Source: Bartonella sp. 220B
Lineage (GTDB): Bacteria; Pseudomonadota; Alphaproteobacteria; Rhizobiales; Rhizobiaceae
NCBI RefSeq assembly: GCF_026930205.1
Contig: NZ_JANHOI010000003.1
Span: 1-64,000 of the forward strand
DNA: 64,000 bases
Direction of reading: 5' to 3'
Shown: piece by piece, positions 18,401 to 27,609 of the stretch
Layout: each line of letters starts with the position of its first letter
How positions within the stretch are numbered: the first letter of the stretch is position 1
Translations under genes and position numbers: made by a program
The notes under the pieces: generated by a model
The model's database searches: none
What the model saw: the letters and a program-made list of their open reading frames with translations, nothing else
Told to the model about the DNA's origin: nothing

Positions 18401-19690
18401 TCAAATGACAAAATCAAATAATGTTTGATCGTCGGTAATATCGCGATAACGCCAACCTAAAGCTTGAAACTTCTTCTCTAAGAGACAAAAATTATCGTAT
18501 TTTTTTGTCTCAATTGCGATCAATACAGAACCAAAGCTTCTAGATGATTTTTTAAGATATTCAAAGCGCACGATATCATCATCTGGAGAGAGTTGAGCAA
18601 GAAAATGACGTAATGCACCAGGATGTTGCGGAAAACTAAAAATAAAATACTTTCTCAAGCCCTGAAAGCGTAAAGAGCGCTCTTTAATATCTGGCAAACG
18701 CTCAAAATCGAAATTACCACCTGAAATAACGAGAAGGACTTTTTTGCCTTTTAACTCTTGAGGGGAAAGGCTTTTAAGAGCATCAATTGATAAAGCCCCT
18801 GCTGGTTCCAAAACCACACCTTCAACATTAAGCATCTCAACCATTGTAGAACAAACACGATTTTCAGGAACTGTAATAACAGAATCAGCTGAAAATTGCT
18901 TAAGCATTGTATAATTTAACGCACCAATTTCCGCCACAGCAGCCCCATCTACAAATGTATCGATATTTTCAAGTTTGACACGTTTTCCACTCTTCAAACA
19001 AGCAAGCAAACTCGCCGCTCCTTGCGGTTCAACAAAACGAATCTCTGTTTTCCAACCATATTCATGTAAAAACTTACTCACTCCACTCGCCAAACCACCA
19101 CCACCTACGGGGACAATGATTAAATCTGGTGCGCTCTCCCCATTGAGTTTTTTCCATTGCAAAACAGCCTCATTAAGAATTGTCGCTTGTCCTGTAATAA
19201 TGCGAATATCGTCAAAGGGTGGAGCCATGATACCACCACCTTGTGAGACAAAAGACTGAGCTGCTGCATAACATTGATCAAATGTTTCACCAACTAAACG
19301 GATATCAACAAACTCTTCACCAAAAATGCGTGTCTTATCAATTTTCTGTTGCGGAGTCGTCACAGGCATAAAAATCACGCCTTTACGTTTAAAATAGCGA
19401 CAAACAAAAGAAACACCCTGCGCATGATTCCCTGCTGATGCACAAACGAATGCAGAATCTTGAGATATCTTATCAAGCATTTCTGAAACAAAATTAAAGG
19501 CACCGCGAATCTTGTATGATCGCACTGGTGTTAAATCTTCACGTTTCAAATAAATCTCTGCGTCATATTTTTGACTCAAAAAATCATTTCTCTGAAGTGG
19601 TGTTTCAGCAAACACATTATGCAAAGCCACCATAGCTTTATTGACGTCTCGAATAAATTTACTCATAACACCAGTCATTTCATGCTTCAT
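18401..19690 (-). CDS. ilvA: Threonine ammonia-lyase (threonine dehydratase)
   Basis: This PLP enzyme converts threonine to 2-oxobutanoate, the first committed step to isoleucine. The PLP-binding lysine lies in VRSYKIRGAFNF, the glycine loop is VGGGGLASG, and the C-terminal region from about LRKYFIFSFPQHPG is an ACT-like regulatory domain. The size (about 430 residues) fits the one-ACT-domain form. The exact start is uncertain: ATGs at 19690, 19678 and 19666 are all possible, and a TTG at 19726 is also in frame. With ilvC and ilvB elsewhere in the window it supports retained branched-chain amino acid synthesis. Confidence 0.92.
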   Translation of the reverse strand: MKHEMTGVMSKFIRDVNKAMVALHNVFAETPLQRNDFLSQKYDAEIYLKREDLTPVRSYKIRGAFNFVSEMLDKISQDSAFVCASAGNHAQGVSFVCRYFKRKGVIFMPVTTPQQKIDKTRIFGEEFVDIRLVGETFDQCYAAAQSFVSQGGGIMAPPFDDIRIITGQATILNEAVLQWKKLNGESAPDLIIVPVGGGGLASGVSKFLHEYGWKTEIRFVEPQGAASLLACLKSGKRVKLENIDTFVDGAAVAEIGALNYTMLKQFSADSVITVPENRVCSTMVEMLNVEGVVLEPAGALSIDALKSLSPQELKGKKVLLVISGGNFDFERLPDIKERSLRFQGLRKYFIFSFPQHPGALRHFLAQLSPDDDIVRFEYLKKSSRSFGSVLIAIETKKYDNFCLLEKKFQALGWRYRDITDDQTLFDFVI

Positions 19691-19825
19691 TAATGTTACA
19701 TAGGTTTCTTCTAGCTCTAAAGGCAAACATTGTCAGTCAAAAATTGAATAAAATACGAAAAGTTCTACTCTTAATCATTAATTCTTGATTCAACAAAAGA
19801 TATAGCTTATGAGAGAGCTCTTATC

Positions 19826-19911
19826 GCGGACGTGATGAAATCGGTAAACATAGCAGACTTAAAATCTGCCGGTCTAAGACCTTGCGGGTTCAAGTCCCGC
19901 CGTCCGCACCA
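19826..19911 (+). tRNA. tRNA-Leu (TAA)
   Basis: This 86-base class II tRNA has the acceptor GCGGACG paired with CGTCCGC, discriminator A and encoded CCA. The anticodon stem GCAGA/TCTGC encloses CTTAAAA (anticodon TAA), followed by a variable arm and the T-arm GGGTTCAAGTCCC. Confidence 0.96.
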
Positions 19912-20156
19912 CCACAATCGGATTTTCCTTTTAAGAGCTGCTAGAGAATGATAAATTGAGCTGCTTCAGCAGTTTCTATAATGCATTTTATGCTACCAAA
20001 GAGCTCCATAATAACAATTTCAATTGCGAATCATAATTTCTTTGAACATGCATTTTAGAAGGACCAATAATCTCACAGCTCTTCCGCACCTCAACACAAG
20101 CAATGAAAAATTAATGCCCTCCTCTCTCAGCATAAAGGATAATATTTTATAGAGAG

Positions 20157-20187
20157 CAAAAAAGGTCCTATCAAAAGATAGGACCTC
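20157..20187 (-). terminator. Rho-independent terminator of the hbp-type gene
   Basis: A perfect 10-base-pair stem (AGGTCCTATC with GATAGGACCT) encloses a 4-base loop at 20163-20186. Read leftward it is followed by a run of T. It begins 27 bases after the stop codon of the outer-membrane gene. Confidence 0.9.
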
Positions 20188-20212
20188 TTAAACAAATTTA
20201 ATCTCACAAAAA

Positions 20213-21076
20213 TTAGAATTTGTAAGCTAAACCAATACGCAAATCATTCGCTTTATACTTAAGTTCAATCTCATCTTTAAATTTCTTTTTACCAAAATCT
20301 GAATAACGATATTCTGCACGCGCAATAACTTTATCTGTCATTGCAAAATCAACACCACCACCAAGAGTATAACCAATCATTGCTCTCGTAACATCTGAAG
20401 TAGCATTAAAGGGCTCTGCTCCCGTAATTGACGTCGACAAAATATCTTGAAACTTTCCATAAGCGACACCACCAGAGATATAAGGCATAATACGACCAGC
20501 AGAATAACCAACACGCACCCGTGTAGCACCATTCCATTTTTGTTTTAAAGTATGAGTAAAAGTTATACTGCTTTTCTCTGCACTTTCTCCTGTTCTTGGC
20601 TTAGCTCTCATTACATAGCTCTGAGCTTTCTTTTCCAAGTTTCCTGAAACTTCACTTTCCTCAGACTCTTCAGATTTAAAAAGAGTTTTTGTATCTTTTC
20701 GGCCAATTAAAAGGAGATCCGTATCAATTCCCCAAATAAAATGATTACCGAGATCAAAATTGATACCTGCATAAAAACCACCTGTAAAACCAGAAGGTTC
20801 AGGCATATACTTTTTCTCAACAGGTATCCACTCTTTCTTTCGAGCCTCCTCATCAGGATAAAGAGGAACATCAAGATTAGGCGTAAGTGCAGAGGTTTTA
20901 CTCGAAAAACCACCAATTTGGCCTCCGAAATAAAAACCTTCCCAAGAAAAAGGTGAAGCAACAATAACTGATGAAGCAACATGTTCTGACGGTTCAGAAA
21001 TCACCACATCTGCTGCCTGTACCATAGAAGTTGAAACAAAAGCAAAAACGGATGCTGTTATAAATTTTGTATTCAT
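20213..21076 (-). CDS. Hemin-binding-type outer-membrane protein (Hbp/Omp31-like)
   Basis: The 287-residue product has a signal peptide (MNTKFITASVFAFVSTSMVQAAD) and a small beta-barrel of the Omp25/Omp31 family. Evidence is the N-terminal SWEGFYFGGQIGG strand, alternating barrel strands such as GFTGGFYAGINFDLG and RAEYRYSDFG, and a C-terminal strand ending LAYKF. In Bartonella this family forms the hemin-binding proteins HbpA-E, which coat the surface and help heme uptake. Which paralogue this is cannot be told. The start follows a GGGG site; a GTG five codons upstream is less likely. A strong terminator follows the gene. Confidence 0.82.
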   Translation of the reverse strand: MNTKFITASVFAFVSTSMVQAADVVISEPSEHVASSVIVASPFSWEGFYFGGQIGGFSSKTSALTPNLDVPLYPDEEARKKEWIPVEKKYMPEPSGFTGGFYAGINFDLGNHFIWGIDTDLLLIGRKDTKTLFKSEESEESEVSGNLEKKAQSYVMRAKPRTGESAEKSSITFTHTLKQKWNGATRVRVGYSAGRIMPYISGGVAYGKFQDILSTSITGAEPFNATSDVTRAMIGYTLGGGVDFAMTDKVIARAEYRYSDFGKKKFKDEIELKYKANDLRIGLAYKF

Positions 21077-21091
21077 AAAATTATACCCCAC

Positions 21092-21735
21092 TGCTATTAT
21101 TCAAATATAATAAAAAATCATATTTAACAAAAACAAAGTTTTACAAAATTCTATGCTTTAAACTTACACATACTTCTTTGCCTTTACACTAAAAATCAAC
21201 TTTAGTAAATAAATTTTAATTATTTAAGAAATAACTAATACTTATAAATATAAAATTTTAATCTAAAACATAAGTTATATTTATTTTAAAATAATTATAT
21301 TAAATAACATTAATGACTTTTATTGAATGACTTTTATTGCATTATTATTTATGATAATATTTCCATAAACAGATAGAAAACAACTTACCTTATTATAAAT
21401 ATAATTTATTAAATTATGAAAATAAGTTTCAATAAAAAATGAATAATAAAATCATTTTATACGAAAAATATTTCAACAAATATTATCGAAGGATAAGAAA
21501 TAACTGATTGTATTTCAGTTCTTTGCTTTTAGAAATGTTTAAAGATTCTTACACTGAAAACACAATTTCAAGTGCTGCACCTAGAAAAGGCTGCCTCTCT
21601 CACTTTTCCAATGTGAAATCTGACATTAAGATCATATTTTTCTACCAGCTTCTCACCAGAACATTTTTCAACGAGTCCAAGAATAAGATCTTTGCCTTTC
21701 CAAATCTTATCTCGTAATCAAAACCTTAAACAATT
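21092..21735. other. AT-rich upstream region of the hbp-type gene
   Basis: This is a very AT-rich gap between two leftward units. It must contain the promoter of the outer-membrane gene at its left side, and it contains a perfect 14-base tandem repeat listed separately. A 69-codon open frame on the plus strand lacks a ribosome binding site and looks accidental. Confidence 0.5.
21312..21339. repeat. Perfect tandem 14-base repeat upstream of hbp-type gene
   Basis: AATGACTTTTATTG occurs twice back to back, about 235 bases upstream of the outer-membrane gene start. Paired direct repeats at this distance could be an operator for an iron or heme regulator, but I know of no matching consensus. Confidence 0.6.
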
Positions 21736-22008
21736 TTATTTAAAAATTGCTCTACCCTCACTGATTTCTATATTATCTTCTGCCTTGATTGCAAAACGAT
21801 CTTTATTAGGAAAAGTGATAAAACACCCCTTCATACAAATTGTAACTGTTTGATGCGTATTTAACGAAATATTTAAGGGAATACTCCCTTCAACAATGGT
21901 AAGAGATTGTACCTTTAAATCAGTGTTTTTCACAGTTGCTGCAAAAGTTGTTAGAGTTAAAATATCAAACAGAACAACCGCAATAAAAACATACACATAT
22001 CTTAGCAT
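21736..22008 (-). CDS. Small exported protein of unknown function
   Basis: The 90-residue product has a hydrophobic N-terminal signal (MLRYVYVFIAVVLFDILTLT, likely cleaved after TFAA). The mature domain of about 65 residues has two cysteines close together (TICMKGCFITF), which could form a disulfide in the periplasm. It overlaps the end of the upstream channel gene by 7 bases, and its ribosome binding site (GAGGAGGGA) lies within that gene. Translational coupling is therefore likely, with an envelope role linked to the channel. No family recognised. Confidence 0.7.
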   Translation of the reverse strand: MLRYVYVFIAVVLFDILTLTTFAATVKNTDLKVQSLTIVEGSIPLNISLNTHQTVTICMKGCFITFPNKDRFAIKAEDNIEISEGRAIFK

Positions 22009-24371
22009 TCCAAGATTCCCTCCTCAACAAAACGTTTATATAATACAAAACGAAGAGCATTGGTCACCTTAGAAGGTGAAGTAATGTTAGGTACATAAAT
22101 AGCCAAATTAAATGAAAATTTTTTACTATCAAATGCAGTAAAACTCACCTGTGGTGCAGGATTTTTTAATATTCCTTCTGTTGCTGACGCAATTTCTAGT
22201 AGAATTTCAACAACACGCTCTGGAGCAAGATGAGAAGAAACAGTAAGAGGGATATCAATCCGCCCCATTTTACTCCGTCGAGTCCAATTACTGACATTAT
22301 TATTGATAAGACATGAATTAGGAATAATAATTGTCTTGCGCTGAAATGTTTCCAATTCCGTTGCACGGACACTGATACGTTTGACAATACCACCTACTGA
22401 CCCAGATTCTATATAGTCTCCTAATTTAAAGGGTCTCCCAACCAAAATAATAAGCCCAGATACAAAATTTTGAACAATATTTTGTAAACCAAAACCTATC
22501 CCAAGCGAAAGCCCACCAGCAATGAGAGCAAAATTTCTAAGATCCAAACCTGCCATTGACAATGCTATCAAAGCAGACACAACAACACCAGCATAACTTA
22601 TAACCGTTTTGATAGAATTACGCACACCAATATCGAATTCTCCATGCGCCAATATCGTGCCATCCAACCAACCAATAAATCGACGAATGACGAAAAAACA
22701 GGCGAAAAAAATAACAATTCCTATGAAGAGAGAAATCAAAGAAATAGAGACATTTCCAATTTGAAAACCGGTCATCAACTGCCACAACACGGCTCTCAAA
22801 TCAGAGTACGAAAAACCAAACTGCACAGCTATTGGCATTGCGCAAAATACAATAACAAACAAATTGAGAAAAATACTCAGAACACCCCCTAATTGATTCA
22901 TCATTTTCTCTTCTAAATGCAACCATTGCATCAAAGTATGGCCAACGATCGTTTTCATAAATTGGCCTTTAGTTCCAAGTGCTTGTGCACTTTTTATCCC
23001 CAAATACATGAGAACTAAAAATGCACCACCAATGATAATTTGCTGCATAATAAAACGCGCCAAACCAACATAACCCCAAAAATTCATCACAATGAGCAAT
23101 AATCCTAAGAGAATGAAGGAAATGCGTATATAAAATGGCCAAAAGTGTGGTTTTCTTTCTTCATCCTGCAAACGCCCACGTCTGAAACGCCAAGGGACAA
23201 ATGCAATGACAAAAAGCAGTATCGCTACAAGAAAAACAGCAATAAAACTTTTTGCAATTGTCAGAGATAGAGAAGCTGAAATTATTTGATAAATACTATC
23301 GAAGACAGCATCAAGTGCCAAGATTCCACCTAAAACAGTGAGTAAAATCACTAACTGATATGACGCTGACGGCGCAATATTGAAAAGATGTAGCGTATCC
23401 GATGATAAAAGAACAACTGCTAAACGATGAATCAAAAAGACTAAAATAATTTGATACCCTATCGTATCAAATACTGTTATGAGCTTTCCTGGATCCAAAT
23501 TAAAACTACGAAACAAAAATAATACAAGATAAACGCAAACAACACATATCAGCGAAGGAAGAAGAACCGAAATAAAAGCAACGAATAAACGTTGTAGATA
23601 AGATATTTCCTCATTGTTCTTGGCCAAATGGGTGTGCACATATGCAAGAACTTTACGAGAAAAATAAGAAAGTCCCAAAGCAATAAAAAGTGGAATAAAA
23701 AAGGAAAGAAATAGTTGTAACAGATTGAAATAAAATATAAAATTCCACCAAGAACTCAACAGAAAAAGAAAATCAGATGAAGCCTCTTTTGTTTTCTCAA
23801 TGATATGTTTAACCATTGGGGTTGAAAACTCAAGCTTGTGCGTAAGTGTACGTTTAAAAAGCTCTCGAGATTGAGAAATAGCAAGTTCGGATATTCTATT
23901 TGTAGCCAAAAAGATTGCTTCAAACCGAAGTACTATACTATTAATCTGAGCTTTTTTCTTTATCAAGTGAGAACGCTCCTCATCTATTTTTTTTACATTT
24001 TTTAAGTCACTATGGAGCTCTGTTAATTGATCAAGAAGTGCATTAATATCATTAAGAGGAGCACGTAAAACAAACGCTGCTTCTAAAGCACGTTTACTGA
24101 TATCTTGTGCACGCAAGCGCAGTTCTGTCAAAGCACGCTCATCTTCTCTTTTATTTTCAAGGTCTCTTTTTAAAGTTTCTGTATTTTGTTCAAGACTCTT
24201 AATAATAAGCTGTTGTTGTTGAATAATTTTATCAATTGACTGAGAAGTGATTGCTTGTTCAACGACTATATTTTGTGCCCCAAGCTGCCCCAAAGCACAA
24301 AAGTGAAATACAACGATAATCCCAGAAATAAAGAAAACTATGCGTAATTTTTTTTCCAAAAATGAATACAT
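22002..24371 (-). CDS. Large MscS-family mechanosensitive channel (MscK/YbdG-like)
   Basis: The 789-residue membrane protein begins with a signal sequence. It continues with a periplasmic coiled-coil region rich in Gln, Glu and Lys (about residues 30-200), then about ten membrane helices, and ends with an MscS core. The core shows the pore helix ALIAGGLSLGIGFGLQNIVQ and the beta-domain segments GRPFKLGDYIESGSVGG and IPNSCLINNNVSNWTRR. Such channels open on membrane tension and protect cells from hypo-osmotic shock. The ATG at 24371 follows AAGGCAG. It is translationally coupled to the small exported protein downstream. Confidence 0.88.
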   Translation of the reverse strand: MYSFLEKKLRIVFFISGIIVVFHFCALGQLGAQNIVVEQAITSQSIDKIIQQQQLIIKSLEQNTETLKRDLENKREDERALTELRLRAQDISKRALEAAFVLRAPLNDINALLDQLTELHSDLKNVKKIDEERSHLIKKKAQINSIVLRFEAIFLATNRISELAISQSRELFKRTLTHKLEFSTPMVKHIIEKTKEASSDFLFLLSSWWNFIFYFNLLQLFLSFFIPLFIALGLSYFSRKVLAYVHTHLAKNNEEISYLQRLFVAFISVLLPSLICVVCVYLVLFLFRSFNLDPGKLITVFDTIGYQIILVFLIHRLAVVLLSSDTLHLFNIAPSASYQLVILLTVLGGILALDAVFDSIYQIISASLSLTIAKSFIAVFLVAILLFVIAFVPWRFRRGRLQDEERKPHFWPFYIRISFILLGLLLIVMNFWGYVGLARFIMQQIIIGGAFLVLMYLGIKSAQALGTKGQFMKTIVGHTLMQWLHLEEKMMNQLGGVLSIFLNLFVIVFCAMPIAVQFGFSYSDLRAVLWQLMTGFQIGNVSISLISLFIGIVIFFACFFVIRRFIGWLDGTILAHGEFDIGVRNSIKTVISYAGVVVSALIALSMAGLDLRNFALIAGGLSLGIGFGLQNIVQNFVSGLIILVGRPFKLGDYIESGSVGGIVKRISVRATELETFQRKTIIIPNSCLINNNVSNWTRRSKMGRIDIPLTVSSHLAPERVVEILLEIASATEGILKNPAPQVSFTAFDSKKFSFNLAIYVPNITSPSKVTNALRFVLYKRFVEEGILEC

Positions 24372-24553
24372 ATCTGCCTTAAATCTATAAAGAGGAATCC
24401 ATCCCCCTCTTAGAAAATATGATATGGAAAAAATATTTTCAACTTTTATAAAATAAGCTTATAAAAGCTTCCCCTTATCCTATAATACTGATAATAAGAG
24501 AATGGATATTTGTAAGCTGTAAACTCAACAAATTTAAAGAAGGCGCCTCTAGC

Positions 24554-24928
24554 ATGTTTTTTTTGCACCTCTCTTGCAAAAAAGAAAATTTTTTATCCTT
24601 TACAATTTGGCTTCTTCTGTCAAGTTTTGGGGTGTTATTGACAAGCAGCCTAGGAACGCGTCCTTATCTAATCAAAAGATCACAAGAAAATAATATAGTG
24701 AAAACAGAGACGCTTTATCCACAAAATAAGCGCGAGCAATTGAATGTTACAACAACCAAAAACACAAAACTTATAACATTCCATACAAATCCTGTTTTAC
24801 CTATCGATACTTTTCAAAACCCTCTCACATTAAGTCTCTTTCTCATAATTACCACAATTATTTACACACAACTTAAAAACCTTCAAACGCAATATTTTTC
24901 AAATAAACGCGCTCCTCCTCTTACTTGA
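24554..24928 (+). CDS. Hypothetical membrane protein upstream of secDF
   Basis: The 124-residue product has one hydrophobic helix near the N-terminus (SFTIWLLLSSFGVLLTSSLG), a polar middle rich in Thr, Asn and Lys, and a second hydrophobic helix (LTLSLFLIITTIIYT) near the C-terminus. The middle would therefore face the periplasm or cytoplasm as one loop. It lies 72 bases before secDF on the same strand, where many bacteria have yajC. It does not look like YajC, which has one helix and a distinct basic tail. No family recognised. Confidence 0.55.
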   Translation: MFFLHLSCKKENFLSFTIWLLLSSFGVLLTSSLGTRPYLIKRSQENNIVKTETLYPQNKREQLNVTTTKNTKLITFHTNPVLPIDTFQNPLTLSLFLIITTIIYTQLKNLQTQYFSNKRAPPLT

Positions 24929-25000
24929 ATTATAAAACTATCATTTTATCTCAGCCTTTAACTTTTAATACTCTTAAGATTGCCTATAGCGGAATATATC

Positions 25001-27508
25001 ATGCGTACACCCGGTTGGTTAACTACTCTTTATTGTTTTATCCTTTTAAGCAGCATTTACATTGCCTTGCCCAATTTATTTTCGCCAGAACAGGTTAAAA
25101 ACACACAATTCTTACCCAATACCCGTGTAACACTTGGGCTTGACCTTCAAGGAGGCTCTTCTCTCCTCCTCGAGGTCGATAGCAAAACGCTAAAGCGCGA
25201 TCAATTACACATAGTTTTAGCAAATGTACGTAATACACTCCGCGAAAAACAAATCCCTACATCGAGTGTTCGTATTATCGAAAATAGCGTCGTTGCAGTT
25301 ATTTCTGATCCACTACAAACTGAAAAAGCACTCTCTGCTTTAAAGACATTGATAACCCCTATACATAATAGCTTTGGTGCCACAGCGCATGATATCGCTA
25401 TCAGTTCTCAAAATGAGACTATCCATGTCATATTAACCGAAGCTGGTATAAAAGATCGTATAAGCAATGCTATTGAACAAAGCTTAGAAATCATTCGTCG
25501 CCGTATAGATCAAGTTGGTGTTACGGAGCCAGCTATCCAAAAGGTAGGAACTGATCGTATTATGGTTCAATTGCCAGGATTACAAGATCCAAAGCAGCTG
25601 CGTGATCTTTTAGGAACAACGGCTAAAATGTCCTTTCATCTGGTACCCTCTAACGTGGATATTAATACCCCCCCTCCAGGTGTTTCAATCCTTCCTGGAT
25701 ATACTGATGAAACGCAACGTTACGCAATTTATGATCAAATCGCCTTAGATGGAAATGTCCTGAAAGATGCCCGTGCAGGTTTCGACCCGCAAATGCCAGG
25801 ACGTTCTCTTATTTCATTCACCATGAATTCTGCTGGTGCAAAAATATTTGCGGAAATAACACGACAAAATATTAATCGTCCTTTTGCAATCGTTCTTGAC
25901 AATAAAGTTTTGACTGCCCCTACTATCAATAGTGTTATTCCCAATGGACAAGGTCAAATTACAGGGAACTTTAATCCCAAAGAAGCCTCGACCTTGGCGG
26001 CTCTCCTCCGCGCTGGTTCTTTACCTGCACCACTTACTGTGATTGAAGAGAGAACTGTAGGTCCAAATCTTGGTGCTGACGCAATCCGAATGGGGCTTTA
26101 CACTGGCATAATTGGCTTCGTTCTTGTTACGATTTTTATTTTTCTTCTCTACAGAGTTTGGGGTATCATTGCGAATATAGCATTAGCACTCCACACGATT
26201 TTAACATTTGCTGCACTCAGTCTCTTGGGTGCAACCCTCACACTTCCAGGTATTGCTGGTATTATTTTAGGCATAGGTATCGCCGTTGATGCCAATATTC
26301 TCATCAATGAGCGTATTCGTGAAGAAAGTCGAAAGGGTGTCAGCGCCTTTGCAGCCTTAGATCGTGGATTTAAACACGCTTTTGCAACCATTGTTGATGC
26401 CAATGTTACTGCAATTATTGCAACTATTTTACTGTTTTGGTTTGGTACCGGTCCTGTCCGCGGTTTTGCTGTCACAATGTTGCTTGGTATTATCATCTCC
26501 ATGTTCACAAATATCACTATTGTGCGCATCATGATGATTTGGGTAATCCGTAAATGGAAAATTAAAACTCTGCATCTTCACTCTGTTTTCAATATCATCC
26601 CACAAAGTACATCTTTTCACTTCATGAAAGCGCGCTTCGTCGGTATTGGCGTTTCAATTGTTTTATCACTTGCTTCAGTTTTTCTGTTTTTTAAGCCTGG
26701 CTTAAACTTTGGAATTGATTTCATTGGCGGAAGCCAAATGAGTATTACCACAAAAGCACCAGCAAACTTAGCAACCTTGCGTTCTAAGCTTTCTGCCCTT
26801 AACATTGGTGAAATTACACTACAAAATATTGACAATGCAAACACTGTTCTGATTCGTATGCAAAAACAAAGCGGCAGTGAAGCACAACAAAGCATTGCCA
26901 TTGATAAGGTCAAAGCAGCAGTACACACCATCTATCCAGATGCCACATTCGATCAAATAGAGGTTGTGGGTCCCAAAATTTCAGGGGAGCTTGCTACAGC
27001 TGCCTTTACTGCTGTTATTCTTGCTGCAATTGCTATGTCCCTCTATATATGGTTGCGCTTCGAATGGTTCTTTGCCGTTGGGGCGATTGTAACACTCATT
27101 TTAGACACCACAAAAATGATTGGTTTTTTTGCTTTATTTCAATTTGATTTCAATTTAACAGCCATCGCTGCTCTTTTAACAATTGTTGGTTATTCGATAA
27201 ATGATAAGGTTGTTGTCTATGACCGAATGCGCGAAAATATGCGCCTTTATAAAAAAATGCAGTTACGTGAACTCATTGATCTCTCAATTAACCAAGTTCT
27301 TGTTCGCTGCCTTTTTACATCTGCCACCACAATTCTTGCGATGTTACCGATGGCAATATGGGGTGGAAGTGCGGTCCATAATTTTGCAGTTCCCATGGTC
27401 TTTGGAATTATTATTGCAACATCGTCCTCTATCTTTATTGCCGCTCCTATTTTACTCCTGCTAGGAAATTGGTGGCAAGAACGGAGTAATCGTAAAAACA
27501 CTCAATGA
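25001..27508 (+). CDS. secDF: Protein translocase subunit SecDF (fused)
   Basis: SecD and SecF use the proton gradient to pull exported proteins out of the Sec channel on the periplasmic side. Here they are one 835-residue polypeptide. The SecD half has GLDLQGGSSLLLEVD near the N-terminus and the large P1 domain, then GIGIAVDANILINERIREE in the membrane domain. The SecF half begins near residue 540 with NFGIDFIGGSQM and ends with GYSINDKVVVYDRMREN. The ATG at 25001 (MRTPGWLTT) is used; an upstream TTG seven codons earlier is unlikely. Fusion is usual in rhizobia and Bartonella relatives. Confidence 0.96.
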   Translation: MRTPGWLTTLYCFILLSSIYIALPNLFSPEQVKNTQFLPNTRVTLGLDLQGGSSLLLEVDSKTLKRDQLHIVLANVRNTLREKQIPTSSVRIIENSVVAVISDPLQTEKALSALKTLITPIHNSFGATAHDIAISSQNETIHVILTEAGIKDRISNAIEQSLEIIRRRIDQVGVTEPAIQKVGTDRIMVQLPGLQDPKQLRDLLGTTAKMSFHLVPSNVDINTPPPGVSILPGYTDETQRYAIYDQIALDGNVLKDARAGFDPQMPGRSLISFTMNSAGAKIFAEITRQNINRPFAIVLDNKVLTAPTINSVIPNGQGQITGNFNPKEASTLAALLRAGSLPAPLTVIEERTVGPNLGADAIRMGLYTGIIGFVLVTIFIFLLYRVWGIIANIALALHTILTFAALSLLGATLTLPGIAGIILGIGIAVDANILINERIREESRKGVSAFAALDRGFKHAFATIVDANVTAIIATILLFWFGTGPVRGFAVTMLLGIIISMFTNITIVRIMMIWVIRKWKIKTLHLHSVFNIIPQSTSFHFMKARFVGIGVSIVLSLASVFLFFKPGLNFGIDFIGGSQMSITTKAPANLATLRSKLSALNIGEITLQNIDNANTVLIRMQKQSGSEAQQSIAIDKVKAAVHTIYPDATFDQIEVVGPKISGELATAAFTAVILAAIAMSLYIWLRFEWFFAVGAIVTLILDTTKMIGFFALFQFDFNLTAIAALLTIVGYSINDKVVVYDRMRENMRLYKKMQLRELIDLSINQVLVRCLFTSATTILAMLPMAIWGGSAVHNFAVPMVFGIIIATSSSIFIAAPILLLLGNWWQERSNRKNTQ

Positions 27509-27609
27509 AAAAAATGCTATGCTCATTCACAAACTATTCTCTCTCTTTTCATAAAAAATTATCGTCATTTCAATTCACTCATTTTTTGATAAAAAGTCGT
27601 AAATAATCC

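Noticed and set aside
21508-21717. 69-codon plus-strand frame upstream of the hbp-type gene
   Set aside because: No ribosome binding site, no recognisable motif, and it lies in control-region DNA.
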